Origin: Moringa oleifera
Taxonomy: Eukaryota; Streptophyta; Magnoliopsida; Brassicales; Moringaceae
DNA: 64,000 nucleotides
Direction: 5' to 3'
NCBI GenBank assembly: GCA_021397835.1
Contig: JAJFZO010000609.1
Coordinates: 7,194,001-7,258,000 of the forward strand
Below, piece after piece: positions 37,401-52,400 of this stretch (position 1 is its first letter; every line of letters starts with the position of its first letter). Made by a program: the position numbers and the translations under genes. The notes beneath the pieces were generated by a model. The model was not told the origin of the DNA, did not search any database, and saw only the letters and a program-made list of their open reading frames with translations.

Positions 37401-40400
37401 GGCTTCAAAACAATGTCAAGGTTTTAAACTCTTTGTTTAGCTCATAAAAATGTGATATTCAAGCAAAGCCAAACTTTTACGCAGTTTTTAAACGTAACGT
37501 TATATGCTTCATGATTTGATATCATTTGGCATCTTAGAAGCAAAGTATTTCCATGCTATACCTCCCTCAGAAAATTAATAATAACCAAATAAAAGGAAAA
37601 AGAAACCAGAGAATACTCAGTACATAATACCTCAAGAAAATTGCCCTGTCTGAAATATTTGCACGTTACAGCCTTACCCAGCAAGCAAGCTTTTGTTCCA
37701 ACAGCACGCTTAACCATCCAATATCCCTGTAGCCATTGGAATCTCAATAGCTGCTATATATAGTCAAGGCAAGACAGAGGAACCCAATGTAACTTACATG
37801 GGTGGACTTCTTAAGAATTCCATACCTCGACAATGCTTGGAATCAATTTAAATCTTGAATCCCGGAACATGTCAGTTCCATCTATGAATTTACTCAACAA
37901 AGAAGTTTCATTCACAGGCCTTTCTGAGGCATAGTAGAGAACCAGACTATAGTTTGGTTTTGCAGGAACCTGAAAAAGAAGGCCAAAACACGTATTCCTG
38001 TTTAAACTTAGAAATTTGTGTTGAGCTCACATTTAAGCCCGAGATGCAAGCTTGGCTCAAAATAAGCAAGTAAGTCCGGGTTCAATCAGTTGGATTAGAT
38101 TACTGAACTACCTAGAGCATATACGTCTACATGTGTATAACTTTTTATGTTATTGCAATTTAATAATTATCATATGAGTACAAGATTGCATCCCGAAGTC
38201 AAGCTCTCATTCTGATTACCAAAGAAAACTCAAGCCGGAAGAGTTTGATATGGGTCTTCTTTTTCATGTTTTACAAAGACTTTATATAGTTAAATAGTTA
38301 ACCCTAGTTCAGAACTGTTAAAGATTCTAGTATAATTAGAGACTGATTTGTTAAAGATTCTGGTTAATTAGGCACTGATTTTTTAGAGATATTGTATATT
38401 CTTTCCTAATAATTTCTATATATTTGTAGTTAATGGCAATGGTCAACTTTCCTAGAATAGAGTCATAGGTGGTGTATACATATTCATGTATTTGTACGGC
38501 ACAAAGAAAGAAATTAGAGAAGACGATTCTTACATATGGTATTGGAGTCTAACTAGGATTCTGAAAAAGATAAAAAAGATTTTCTACTTCTTTTCTTGCC
38601 CTGCTGTTTTCTATTCTCTAGCCTAAGAAACCTGTTCAGACTTTAATCATGTTTGAAATTTCAGAAAATACTCCAAGAGAACCCAACATTGCAAATTCTG
38701 AAACCCAAAACAATCAACTATTAGGTGAACTCCAAAATCTGCAGTTGTCTTATCAGCTGAAGGGAAGGAATTATTTGAAGCGGCCATAAATAGTGAAGAC
38801 CTTCCTGAAAGAAAAGGGGAAGATTAACCATTCAATGGACAACCCTCCTAGTCCACAAGATCTGAAGTTCACAATTTGAAATGAAGAAGACTCCATGATT
38901 ATGTCATGGCCGTGGAACTCCATGATTCCAGAAGTTTGGGGTTCTTATATGTTCCTGATCAACAGCAAAAGATATTCGGGAAGTTGTCAGACAAATCTAC
39001 TCTAAAGCGAAGGATGGCGCATTAATCTATGAGATTAAGACAAAGCTCTCATGACCAAACAAGGTACTATGATCATTACTGAAAATTACAATACCAGAAA
39101 AGTTTATGGTTGGAGTTAGATTGTTATCAAGACTTTAAGAGGCAGTATAGTCAGGATGCTGTAATTCTAAAGAATTACATGGAGAGGGAAAGGATATTTG
39201 AATTTCTTCCAAGCCTCATTATAGAGTTTGATCAGGTGTGGATTCAAATCCTTGAAAAAGAATCTCTTTTCACATAATGAGGTCTTCCCATTGATAAGGG
39301 CTGAAGAAGGAAGACTGTCATGCTTGATGGTCCTGATATCAAGGGAGCACTCAAGACGATAACCGATGGCAAGAACCAAAATGAGACAGAAATGAAGAAT
39401 GAAGAACAAAAACCTTATAGTGATAATCTGTATTGTAACTACAGCAAGAAAAAAGGTCATACAAAGGAGATATGCAAGAAACTCCATAGAAAACCACCGG
39501 GAGTGGGGCGAAATGGAGGACACAAAGGGAATCAGCTAAGAGGACGAGCACACATGACAAATTTTGAAGAAGAAGCCTGTGAACCTGACATATTGGAAGT
39601 GGGAGGACTCAACAAAGTGGAGGTTGAATGCTTAAGGACCCTCCTCAACATGTTGGAGAAACCATCTGGTTGATGTTCTCTTGCTCACAATGGTAAAATT
39701 CCATTTTCTCATGTCCTTGTTGCCTCAAAGAAAGGTGCAACAGATCGCGTGACCATTCTGCAAGTTCTTTCACATCTTACCAACCTAGTCCTAGAAGCAA
39801 GAAAGTCAAAGTAACTGATAGATCCTTAAACATAGTTGCAAGCTAAGAAACGGTTTCCGTTAACCCCTCATTCTCTCTTTAAAATGTCTTACCTGTTCTT
39901 GATCTTGGTGTCAATGTGTTATCTATCTTTCAAATAATTAAGGACCTAAATTGCCGTGTAACTTTCTTTCATAACCACTGCATATTTTAGGACCAAGCTA
40001 CAGGAAAGGACAATTGGGCAAGCTGGAGTCAAGGACGTGTTATACATACTTGAAAATCAAGGCAACCGTAGTATCTCTCTACTTTTATCCTTTATTTCAG
40101 TCAATTCTAATAAAGACAATATTTGGAATCAACATCGTCGTTTAGGACATCCCTCCTTTTAAAACTATAAAAAAAATGTTTCCATCTTTATTTAAGAATC
40201 TTGATGTTGAACAATTTCGTTGTGAAATTTGAGAGTTGGTAAAGCACCATAGAGTCCCATTTTCTTTAAGTGGTTCCAGATCTTTATCTCCGTTTACTAT
40301 AATTTATTCTAACATGGGGGCCATACAAGATTCTGAGAATTTCAGAAGCAAGGATTTGCAACATTTATCGATGATTGAACCCAAATGACATGAGTTTTAT

Positions 40401-43400
40401 TCTTAAAAGAAAATCTAATATGAGTCCTACCTTTCCAATTTTTACAAGTATGATAAAAACCCAATTTGGGGTTAGCATTATAGGTATTAGAACCAATAAT
40501 GCTAGAGAGTACTTCAACCAAATTTTATTATCATACTTTAAGAAAGAAGAAATCATTTAACAAATAGAGGTCTTCTTGAAATTACTTGAGCATTACCTTT
40601 CAAAAACAAGTTCCAAACAATTATTAGGGAGAGGCTGTTTAGATTTCCACTTCTTTGATAAACCAAATATCTTCAAGAATCATTAATTGCAAAACTCTCT
40701 TAAACTAATATCAAAATTTTTTCCAAAAATTTAACTTTTCTTCTAAACTTCCTCCAAGGACTCTTTGGTGTGTCTCCTATGCTCATATTCATAAACATCA
40801 ATGAAACAAACTTGATCCTAGAGCTCTCAAAGGTGTTTTCAAAGGATATTCTAACACATAAAAGGGTTAATAAATGTTGTGATCCATCCTCAAGGAAAAT
40901 TTTTGTGTCAAAGGATGTCACTTTTGATGAGAAACAATCTTATTTTAATCTTCAGGGGGCGAACATTTACAAGGAAGATGATTTTGATATTTTTCATTCC
41001 AAATCCTAGCTAGACAACAACAATCTCCTCTCATTTCATCTTCATCTAAGTCTCCATCACAAAATCTGGATAATGAGCATTCTGCCATACCTGATCAGCA
41101 GCAAAGTTAATCTCCTAATCTTATAAATAAATCTTTACAGCAACTGAACCAACCAAAAACTACTGCCCAGGCAGAAACTACCGCTATCCAGCCAAAGATT
41201 ACTACCCAGGCAGAAACTACTGCTGTCCAACCAGAGATTACTGCTGCCCAGCCAGAAACTACTATTTCCCAACTTTTTCAGGCATATAGAAGAAAGATAC
41301 AACCTGTTAAAACACTGTTGCAAGCTCATGAATATGAATCAGAGCAAGGCAATGAACCCTCCAATCCATCTATAACTGCTCCTAATATCAATAATCTTGA
41401 TCAACCAATTGCTATTAGAAAAGGATAAGAAAGTGCACTAGATATCCCTTATATCCTATAGCCAATTTATATCCTTCAAAAATTTCTCACTGACACATAA
41501 AGTCTTCCTCTAAAAAATAAACACCATATCCGTTCCACAAACCTTACATGAGGTTCTAGAAAATGAGAATTGGAAAGCTACCATGAGAGAGGAGATGAAT
41601 GCCCCAGAAAAAAAATCAAACGTGGGAAATAGTTAAGTTGCCAAAAGAGGGGTGGGGAGGGGGGGGTTGGGGAGAAAAAAAAAACAATAGGATGTAAGTA
41701 GGTTTATGCCTTGAAGTACAAGGCCAATGGTAGCTTGGAGAGGCATAAAGCTCGGCTGGTTGCAATGGGATACACAAGCATTTGGAATACACTATCAATA
41801 AACATTGGTGGCAGTTGCTAAGAAGAATACCATTTGAATTCTGTTTTCTTTAGCAGCCAATTTTAGGTGGCATATGCAGCAATATGATGTTAAAAATGCT
41901 TTCTTATATGAGAATTGGAAGAAGAGGTATTTATGAATCCACCATCGGGATTCAACCACTCTCTTCTTTCTAACTAAGTTTTCAATTTAAGTGGTTCTAT
42001 GCTTTAAAACAATCACCTAGAGCTTGGTTTGGAAAGTTCACAGAAGAATGATCTCAATGGAATATCAACAAAGTCAGGGAGATGATATTGTATTCGTTAA
42101 ACAGTCCACTTCAGGGGGAGTTACTTATGTAGACGACATTAAATAACAGATGATGATCCTATTGAGAAGGAAAGGTGCGGAAAAGACTTGCCACAGAACT
42201 TGAAATCAAAGAACTTGGAAAGCTTAGATATTTTCTTGGCATAGCGTTCACCGAATTTTTTTATCTCCTAACAAAATTATGTTCTTGATCTTTTAAAAGA
42301 AACAGGGATGATAGGTTACAAACCATGTGATCCTGTTATTGATCTAAAGCATAAACTTGACAATGATAATGCAGGAGTCACAACTGACGAGGTTGACATC
42401 AGAGATTGTAAGTAAGCTAATCTACTTAGCTCACGCTCTTCCAGATATTCCCTATGCAGTAAGTGTGGTTAGCCAATTTATGCACACAAACTGAAGCATT
42501 CACATCTTCAAGCAGTCAACAAAGTGTTCACATACTAAAAAGTCTGCTCTTGGCAAAGGGATTCTATACAAAAAGTACAAGAATCTGAAACTTGAATGTT
42601 ATATAGATGCTGTATAGATGCTTATTATGCTGGTGCTTCAACGGATAGAAGGTCAACTTCAGGTCATTGTATTCTGCTGGGAGAAAACCTCATGACTTGG
42701 AGAAGCAAAAAGTAAAATGGTGTATCACGGTCAATTGTAGAAGCAGAGTTCCGATCAAGGGCCTAGGACTTTGTGATTTGCTATGGATGAAGATTATCCT
42801 AAAAGATTTGAGGACCAAATGGGATAAGGGCCAATGAAGTTGTATTGTGATGATAAATCTGCCATTGGAATAACACTCAATCCAGTATATCATGATAAAA
42901 CTAAACAAACAGAAGTGGACAAACATTTACTAAAGAAAAATTGGATCGTGGGTTGATATGCACACCATATGCTCCTGCTAGTGGACAATTAAAAGGTGCT
43001 CAGAATCCATCATTTGAAGGCATCTTAGACAAGCTGGGAATAACAGATCTCTTCTATCCACCTTCAGGGGAGTGTTGAAGATTCTAGTATAATTAGAGAC
43101 TGAGTTTTAGGCCTTGGTTTGTAGGGATATCGAATATTCTTTCTTAACAATTTCAATTTATTTGTAATTAATAGCAATTATCAACATTCTTAGAATACAG
43201 TGATCAATGGTGTACATATATTCATGTATTTGTACTGTACAAAGAAAAAAAATCAGAGAAGAGGATTTTTTTTTGTAAGAACAACTTGCAAAGGATGTTA
43301 GCAGCTCCCTCAAATGAGTTCATCATACACCACTCAATAACTCAAACCTAATTTTGCAAACCAGTTACTGTGCATTTCTCAGGGTGAACTTAGTAGGGAG

Positions 43401-46400
43401 TATGACTTACATATAACAAGATGCCATCTGATATTTTCTCTACCACCTCATAGAATCTAGAACTCCACACTGAATTTATATGCAGTATCGTGCTTATAAA
43501 GTCACAAATACAAGGCTTAAATGCAATTTAAACCTCAAAATTTAAGTAGTTGGATTTTGGCTTCAAAATGTTTTTGGTAATATTTACAATGAAAATTCCA
43601 AAGTTGTTGCAGTCCCGAGGTTCCTCTAGAACTAATTTAGCAGAACCAAAGTGAAAGTAATAAAGTAACATGCACATGATTACCCTTGCAGTAGATATAG
43701 CCCAACTTCTTGAAAGTAATCGAAATATAAATAAAAAGAAAAAGAAAAAGAAAAAGGAATGGCATATTATCATGAACCATAGAAGCAATAGGAAGGGGGT
43801 GAATGAGAGAATACAACCATCCCCTAGTTTAAGACTAAAGGTAGAAGTTAATATGCCATGCCAAATCATAAATTCTCTTTCATTTTCCTTCATGCTTGCA
43901 TGGACATTGCCTCCCAAAAGTTTCCAGTTCAAACAAAATCCATCAGTTTCTTTGTTACACCATGCACATAGACAACCAAAAAGAGAAAACCTAATATCAT
44001 ACCACAACAATATGCCCGCTAAAATGTATTCAGCATATCACACCAAAAATTTCTGCTCCAATCCCTACCACCATCACAACTAAAGTCTCCGAAGCAGAAA
44101 ATTAGAAAAATAGTTCCAATTCTAAAGTTCCAGATCAATAATTTTGCAGGGAAGATAATGTGGTACTGCTGGGGCATTTGAATCAGCAAAAAAGACAATT
44201 CCATGGTGGGACTTAACAATATCAGACAAATCAGGGGAGAGAATTCTCTTTGGTTTTGATCACGATTTTGGATTTTTACTTTAATGCTGTCAATGAAATT
44301 CTTAGTGTAACATTCCTTCACCTTGATCTATGTTGGTGATAATTACCAGCACCTCTAGATAAGTAGCAATAGGTACAAACTCAAACTCTACCCATCAAAT
44401 TGCCATGGTCATCAAACACAAGTTCCAAACTGTGCTCCTCCGCAGCATCCCCTTGAAAGGTCAATACCCTTCTCACCAGACCCTTTTCACCAATTTAACT
44501 CTTTTCTCTGAATCGTTTGATCTTAAGTGAGCAATGATGTTGGCATTTGGGCATATTTCAGTGATTAATAATTTATTTTTTAAGTTTTCTTTTCATTTTT
44601 TTTGAGAATTTCCCATTAGATCCACTAAATTATTTAATGAATCACAAAATTCTGAAATTATAAGGTTGAAAAGGTCAAAATCAAATATTTAGTTTTGTGT
44701 TCAACTGGCCTGGAAACCTTACAGTTGAAAATGCAGTTAAGCCTAAATATCATGTACATACCTGCAGATTGATGACAAGGATGAATGGAAGCTTTTTTCC
44801 AACTTCTGACTGCAGATGACAAATGTAATCGAATCACAAACAAATAATTTACTAGAAAAAAGGAACAGTAAGCTCAAAGATTCTCCTAAAATGTTTCCTA
44901 AATTCCAGAGGAAAAATTATTTTCTTCAAGTTCCTTGAAACTTAGTAGCTTTTGGGATGCAGGTCAGAATAGTACTGCTTATAACATTGAAATTCTCTGG
45001 AAATGTCAATATTGTAAGAGTATGAGGATGAGAGGGTGAACAGAGGTCTATGAGTCTAGAAAAATTATTTGCTACTCAATAACAGAAGAAAGTCGTAACA
45101 GCGACAAATCAAGTACAGAATTAACATCCATTTTCAATGACCTGATTATATGCATGTCTGGGTTCATGCGAAAAATTCAGTTGTTTTATTAAAGGAGAGA
45201 GGAGATCGAACTCATTCAACTGCAAGATTAACTAAATGCAGGTGGACCTCTTTATTCCTGCCTTTCTTAACTGTCATAATATCATAATGATATCAACCCA
45301 GTTATAGTCATAAAACCAATGTAGGACAAGTCAAAGGAAGTTATGAAGCAACTGCTCAGAACTTTCAAGAGAAAGCCTCTAAAAGGTAGCCGTTCATTAT
45401 TTGATGTATCTATTTTTTGAAGTACAACTTATGCTTGCAGTGCTTAGTATAACTTACTCATATAGATACAAGCTAAGCACAAAGAAGAGAATCATCATGA
45501 CATACTGCATCACTCATAAGGGAGTGCCCTTCATTTTCTTTGGCTTTGGAGAAAAATTCTGTAGCAGGCAGGGCCTAAAGATCTGAAAGACTAATGGGTG
45601 CATAGTTATGAAAGTAGTAATGTTGGAGACTGAATCCTACTTCGAGCAGTCATAGTGTCAAGGAAATATTCTTAACACCTAAATGAGCTAAGGCTCGTGA
45701 GCTGCTTTCCAATTTCAAGACTATGGGCATTAAATTGATGAAGTATAGGAAATAACCAATCAATGAGGTGATCCGTAGAGAAACTGGAGTGAACTTCACA
45801 GTTATGGACACTGAGGCACCAAATGTAAGTAAAAAGTTCGTTCCAAATTTTTTTTGCAAAATACGACTAATCAGCTGAGAGGAAGGCCAAAAACAATAAT
45901 AATACCTGAACAAGACACCTGGGATGCAATGCAACCTTATCTATTGTTCCTTCAACTTTGAACCAATCAACAGCTATGAGCTTGAGAAGAGGATCTCCAC
46001 CCATAACCTAATACATTAAAGTCATGTAAACATTATAACTTAGGAAGAACCAAGACAGAAAAAGTTGAAAGGATAACGAGTAAGTTGAAAGAGCACCAGA
46101 ATTTGCAACTGTCACAAAATAAGTTATAAATGAAACTTTTTTTTTTCTTTCCAGAATTAATGTTTTCTTCTCAACCCCTAAGCCACTATGCTGAAGTCAA
46201 GTGCAAATTACACAGTTAAGTACTTGTAAGATCCTAATCCTTCTTGTTGACAAGATACCATATAAACTCTTACACAAAGATTATATGAAATCAAAGACTT
46301 TAAGGCATGGGCAATTAATAGTACATACACATGCCGTTCTGCCTTTACACGTACAAACAGACATGCATGTATATATATACATGATTGGTAATTGGAACCC

Positions 46401-49400
46401 AAATTCTTGCTCTACTATTGCTTATATTATGTCTCCATCTCTTTCCACTGGCCCTAAATTAATATCAGATTAAAACAGTAGAATGTACCAGTAACTGGTA
46501 TTCCAAATCTTAGAACCCACAAAATGAAGACAAAACCACTGCTAATAATGATGCACAACATACCTACATTATTTCTATTTTAACTCTATTTGATTAGTTT
46601 CTTATTCATAGTTTATTTTAATTCAGTTTTCTATTCCTAGTATAAGTCAATCTCTCATTCTTAGTTTATTTGCTTTATTATATTTGATTTTTTAGTCTTC
46701 CTATGTTTTCAGTTCTTAATCTATTTCCTTTATTATTGACATTGCAAATATTATTTAAAAGCTTAGTATAATGGTTAGAAGCAATTTAATACAATTTATT
46801 AGAGTTATTTTATGTTATTGTGATATTTGAGTTTGCTCTTGAGCATTATTTTGATTTTTTCTTGAAATAAGTTTTTCACTGCACCAAAATTGGTGCTAGA
46901 GAAAAGATTTTTATTTTAATAACAGTTGTAGTAGGAAATGAACTACTATGTGAAAGGCGTTCCAAAAAAATCGAGCTAAGACTTGACAGGATCGACAAAA
47001 CTCTTTGTAACTTCATGCAAATGGTGGTTGCAATGACTGACGAAGAAGATGTAAATCTATGGAGCAACAGCCAAACCGAGGGTGATGATAGTGAAAAAAA
47101 TAGTGGCCAACACAAATTTGGTTGCAAGGAAATCTAAGGCTGCAAATCACGTAGATTTGCGGCCTAGACCCTTATCATCTATCGCCTAGGCTTGAGGGGT
47201 CACCAATAGTTTATGGCGGGTTAAATCAATCAATACCAACAAAAAAATGGCTCGAGAATCAATAAAAGAGCTCCAATTCATGTAGGACCAGCTGTGAATC
47301 TCGATTTTTTTTCGCAAGCTCACTCCATTATGGGTCTATGATTGACGGAACCAAGGAACTCCTATGCGGTGACATGATGGCGAATTTGAGGTTGACAGTG
47401 GTTTTTCACAATGGGTGGCAACGGTTTTTGACAATCGCAGTGAGTTTTTACACCTTTTCAGGATAACGATGATTTTCGGCATCAATAACAATAGAGGATT
47501 TTCAATAAAGGCAACCAAGGAGGTTGCATTATTTCATTCAAGGAAGATTTTTGTTTCGCCTATAGGACAAACGATTGCTGTCCAAACACTCAAGAATTTA
47601 AGATGATAGTGGCCTTGTCAGGTTTCGATGGTCGATTAAATATTGTAGATTTTCCCCATTGGATACATACCACAAATTTTTTTTTGACTATTTGAATTTT
47701 TAACAAGAAAACCAAATCAAACCCGTGGCACATAAGTTGAAAGCCAATGCTTCTACTTGGTGGGACAACTTTCATGTAATCTTTAACGACAAGAAAAGCT
47801 ATGTTCACTCTTAACTAATTATAAGCGGTTTTCATATTAATAATATCAAAATTATCGACAAGCCATTCGTATTATTAATAGTATATAAAAGAATGCACAA
47901 GTTAATTTGTCTATGGCAGAGGATCAATCGATTGCTCGAAATACTAGAGGTTTTGAAGCTGGTTGTTCAAGATCAACTTATTTTTTAAGAGGTCTAGACT
48001 ATGACACATGCATTTAATTTGACGATAAAAGTGCAAAATCAAATCAACAGGTCCACTGTGCGCACTTAAAGTAACTTTCAGCAACAAAATCAAAAAGCTT
48101 CTTTCGCTCCAAAGGGATGAACAACTTTCGATAGCAACGCTAATAGCAAGAATACACCCCTTCAACAATAATAAATAACCCTTTTCTCCACTAATTTCAA
48201 GTAATGGTCCACTAGCTTGTTAGTTACTAAAGTTGTATCCAAGATTTGTCTTTCTTCCATAAAAGCATTCTAGTTAACACTTACCACTTCATCAACCAGT
48301 GCTCCAGTCTAGTGGACAACACCTTAGTAAGAAACTTGTACACACTACCTATCAAGTTAATTGCACGACGATCTTTGATGCTATAATCCCTGTTTTTCTG
48401 TAGGATAAGTACCGCAATAGTTAAATTTAGTAAGGCAACAAATTTATCAGTCTCATGGAACTCCTTAAGCATCCCCATGATCTCACCTCTAATACTGTTC
48501 CGTTGACTTTTTAAGAAAGTCATAGAAAACCCATCTAGTCCAAATACTTTATCATCATTACAATCATCCACCTCTAAAGTTCATTGTCAATCTTATCAAA
48601 AGCAAACCATCTAATGTCGGTTTCCATTCATATTCCTCCTTATATAAGTCTCGGAAGAAGTCCCAAATCTTTTCTTTGAGTTTTGTTTTTTCGTTTACCT
48701 CTACACTCTACATTTTCCAAAGTATTGATGAAGTTGTGTCTTCTATGCATATTTGCAACTCAATGAAAAAAACTTGATATTTCTATTCCTTACTTTTAAT
48801 CACAAGGCTATGGATTTTGTCTCCATATTTATCTTCTCCATCTTTATAAGGACTGACTATTCATTTGAAACTTCACCCCTTCTATTGGCCATGCCTTTGC
48901 TACGATCGCCATTCATTTTCTTACTCTTTATCTTTGCCAACCTTGCCACAAGATTTCTTTCTTCTATACAAGTTGCCCACCTCTTCTTTGTTTCATTTTT
49001 TGAGTTGTTATTTCAAATTCAAGTTTAATCACCACCACATAACTAGCATTCTCTATCAACTTGTCACATTCCCACTATTCTTACACTAGTCAGCTGAAAT
49101 CATCAATTTTAAGCCACATGCTCTCAACTTGAAAAGGAGTAGATCCCACGTCAAGCCCTCTATCTCTAACAAATAAGACAATGATTTGATATTAGTCTTG
49201 GTAAGATTCTTTAACTCCTACTTGGGTATGCCTCCTCCCACTAACATGATATAAAAAATCTATCAATTCTTGATAAGAAAAGATTGTCACACATGTTAGA
49301 CCTAGTGAACTCACCTTCACCAGTAGTAGATATATTAGTTCAAGTTCCCAATAACAACGGGGCAAGCACTCCTACCCGTTTCTCCACCCCCTCACTGTTC

Positions 49401-52400
49401 TTATATTTGTAGAGAACCTCATCAAAGTCCCCACTTATCACTCATGGCAAACTCCAGTTTCTTCCACACTCCCTTAATTTCTCCCAAAGTTGTGCACGAC
49501 TCTCTCCCTCCACATGACCCTATTCACTCATGAATACCCATTCCATCCCATTAGCATCCATCCTTAAAACACATTATAACGTCTCTTTCCTACCTTATTC
49601 CTTTGTATAACACCATACCCTCTTATTCTACATAACAACAATCCCTCCAGAACTCCCTCTATTTGGCAAAGCCCTCAAATCCGCTCCTATATTTCCACAC
49701 AAACTCCTTACAATACCATCATTCATCTCTTCAATCTTTATCTCTTATAAACATGCCACACCTGCTTTTTATTTCTTGGTGCATGTTTAATTATTACCCT
49801 CTTTTCTAAATTGTTTAGCCCTTTCACATTCCATAAAATGATCCTAAACATGGAATGCCTCTTCAACCTTGGACATCTCCTCCTCTAAATATCACTGAGA
49901 ATTGCATAAGCTTGCTCGTCCTTGCTCTTGCAAGTGAACCCCATACTATCTCAAATTTTGCCTTGGTTTTTCGCTACCGTCCTTGATACCATTTGCTGCC
50001 ACCCATTCTCCTCTGAGTACTGTCTCCTTGCTTCTTTTTCTTGTGCCAATACTGATACTGCCTCTTTGTCTACTTGTGCCACTATTGGTGCTACCTACCC
50101 TTGTCCAAACATCACTAACCCAAATATTTCAATAGTGTTTCCTAATCTTTCATCATCCAGAAGCTTGCTGCATTCCCAACTGCCTCCACTCTGGCTTCAA
50201 TCTTTGTCACCTTGGATTCCCCTAATCCAAACCCCTGTTGCTCTTTTTATATCTAAAATGCACATCCATTGCCCTTCTTCACCTTAGTTTTTTTTTTTTT
50301 TTTTCTATTTTATTCGTTCTAATCCCTAATTTCTTACGTTTCCAAATCTCTGACCCATTGATCATATTAGCACCTTAAATTTGACTCCCAGCCCTTGCCC
50401 TCACTGTCTCTTTGCCATTTGAAGACCACATAAGTGTGGATGGAGATAGGGACAAAGATATGGTGATGGAACTAAGGGATATGCCTCGTCTTTGTCTTAT
50501 CTACCCGTGAACAACTCACTACAACTTTCGACCTAAGCCTCTACATTTCTCCCAAATCCTCCTTTGCCATAAACCCCAACTCAACCAATGGATCGAATGG
50601 ACCTAGGAGCTTGATACTCGTTCCATCAATACCTCCACTCTATGGCCTTGTCTAGCCTCGATTAAAATATGCCAAATGCGTGAGTAATCTTAATCTTTTC
50701 TATCATCTCGAACGTCAACTTCCTTGTAAGTGCAAGGCTATTTCATCGAAAAATGGGAATTAAGTCAGTTAGACCCGGTTGCCCACTAATCAAGTGTAGA
50801 TTACCCGAAATTTATGATAGTGAGTTCAATTGAGCCTACAATCTTGGCTATTGTCATCATGGACCAAAGAACTTTGGGTTTGTTTTGAAATTGTTCCTAG
50901 CCCAATAAACTTTATGGTGGCTCACCCCATAGTGAGTCTGACCTAGGTTAAAAGACTCTTAGCCCACATCCCTCAAACCGACCCAACCCAAATCTACTGG
51001 ATATCTTTCTACTTGATCGATGACCCTTGACCCGTTTTTCTGTAATACTTTTGCCTTGTCCCCAACTCTTTCGCCCAACGAGATATCTTTGAAGGATTTC
51101 TGCTTGTCACCTTCACAACCCTTCTTGACATGTCCTTCCCTCTATCCTCTGCGCTATTTGAAACCCATAACTCGAGCAGACAACACCTATTAAGCTCTCA
51201 CTGCCACCTCGCCCTTCATCTCTCCATTTGTCCTACAATTTTGCTTTGTCATGTTGTCAATCATGGCTGCCTTCCGAAAATAACATTGTCCTCATGCTCG
51301 TCGATTTCATTTCAAAAAAGTGCAATAATTCACCCGCTACATTAGCTCTAACTATCATTAATATCAGCTTCTCCCTTTTCCTCCATTAAGTCCACCATTA
51401 AGAGTGGTTTCTTGCATTCACTACGTTATCCATTACTACTGCAATCTATCTCATTTCCTCCTTAATAAAGAACATAGAAACTCTCTTACTCCTACTTTGC
51501 TCTACTACCCTAATCCAATGCTCGACTTCACCTATAGTATGGAGCTCAAAGAGCTTAGAAAATCACTATTAACAAAATCTGTATAAATCCTCTCTGTATA
51601 GAATTCAAAATCTATATTATATCTCGCAACTAGTTTTATCTAAAAAGTATGAAGATTAGGGAAGGCTATCTATAGTTCAATGCAATCTTCTCGAACCCCA
51701 AGCGTTAACTTCATTCAGCTTCTACCAATGGATGATCACATTGGTTGTTTATGCAGATTGTCGTGAGGATGACTTGGTTTTTTTTCCTTAAAGGCTGATC
51801 TCAAGAGGCATTTCAAACAAAGGACCTGGGATGATGGACTTTCTAGGGATCAAAGTGGCTCAGTCAAAGGTACTGAGACCACTAGAATCAGCAAAATCAG
51901 AAGCATGTATATTAAAAAAAAAAAAAAGAATAAGAAAATCAGCTGCATGCATACAGGTCAGAGTAGTGGCATTATGTGGAGAGGAAAGTACTACACTGGT
52001 ATTTCTGTTTTCATTTCAACTGTACAATGATAAATACATACTGCAGTGTTTTATGTCATATATACCATGATATGGAACATAGACAGAAGAAAAGGAAAGT
52101 GTCCATCGACAGCCAATGGCTTTAAAAGGAACAGAAACCTCACCTTGGAGTTATCTTTTAAGTACGTCTTTCCTCTGATCATAAATCCCATACCATTAGG
52201 AGAACTCCAACAGTTTGAGTCAGTGTCATCTTTTCCTTTGTGCAAGGACCCAGGGAACTGGCTAGGGTCAAGGTGGATAGGGGGAACACTTGCATCTAAC
52301 TCTTTATTTGCATCAGGAGCTTCATCCATGATAAAATAATGTATCAGCAGTGAGCTAATCAGGAGTTGAAAGAGAAATAAAGAAATGGATATATATATAT

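Larger units (their letters stand above)
38316..43277 (+). mobile_element. Ty1/Copia retrotransposon, nearly complete but decayed, in an intron
   Basis: 4962 bp between target duplications agaac (38311-38315 and 43278-43282). LTRs of 219 and 205 bp start tgttraagattctagtata. A primer binding site tggtattggagtc follows the 5' LTR, and caggggag precedes the 3' LTR as polypurine tract. Plus-strand pol/gag pieces in order: gag NYLKRP..IVKTFLKEKGK and EEDSMIMSW (38770-38910), zinc knuckle (39431-39475), integrase RLGHPSF..ATFIDD (40135-40375) and SNVSPTFPIFTSMIKTQFGV, RT YDVKNAFLYE (41884) and YVDDI (42127), RNase H CDDKSAIGITLNPVYHDKTK (42846-42907). Stops and frameshifts disable it. It lies opposite to the host gene. 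Confidence 0.88.

Noticed and set aside
43528..44083. Overlapping open frames on both strands in an intron near the Copia element
   Set aside because: Neither resembles a known protein; one contains a lysine run from an aaaaag repeat, and the frame on the other strand mirrors it.
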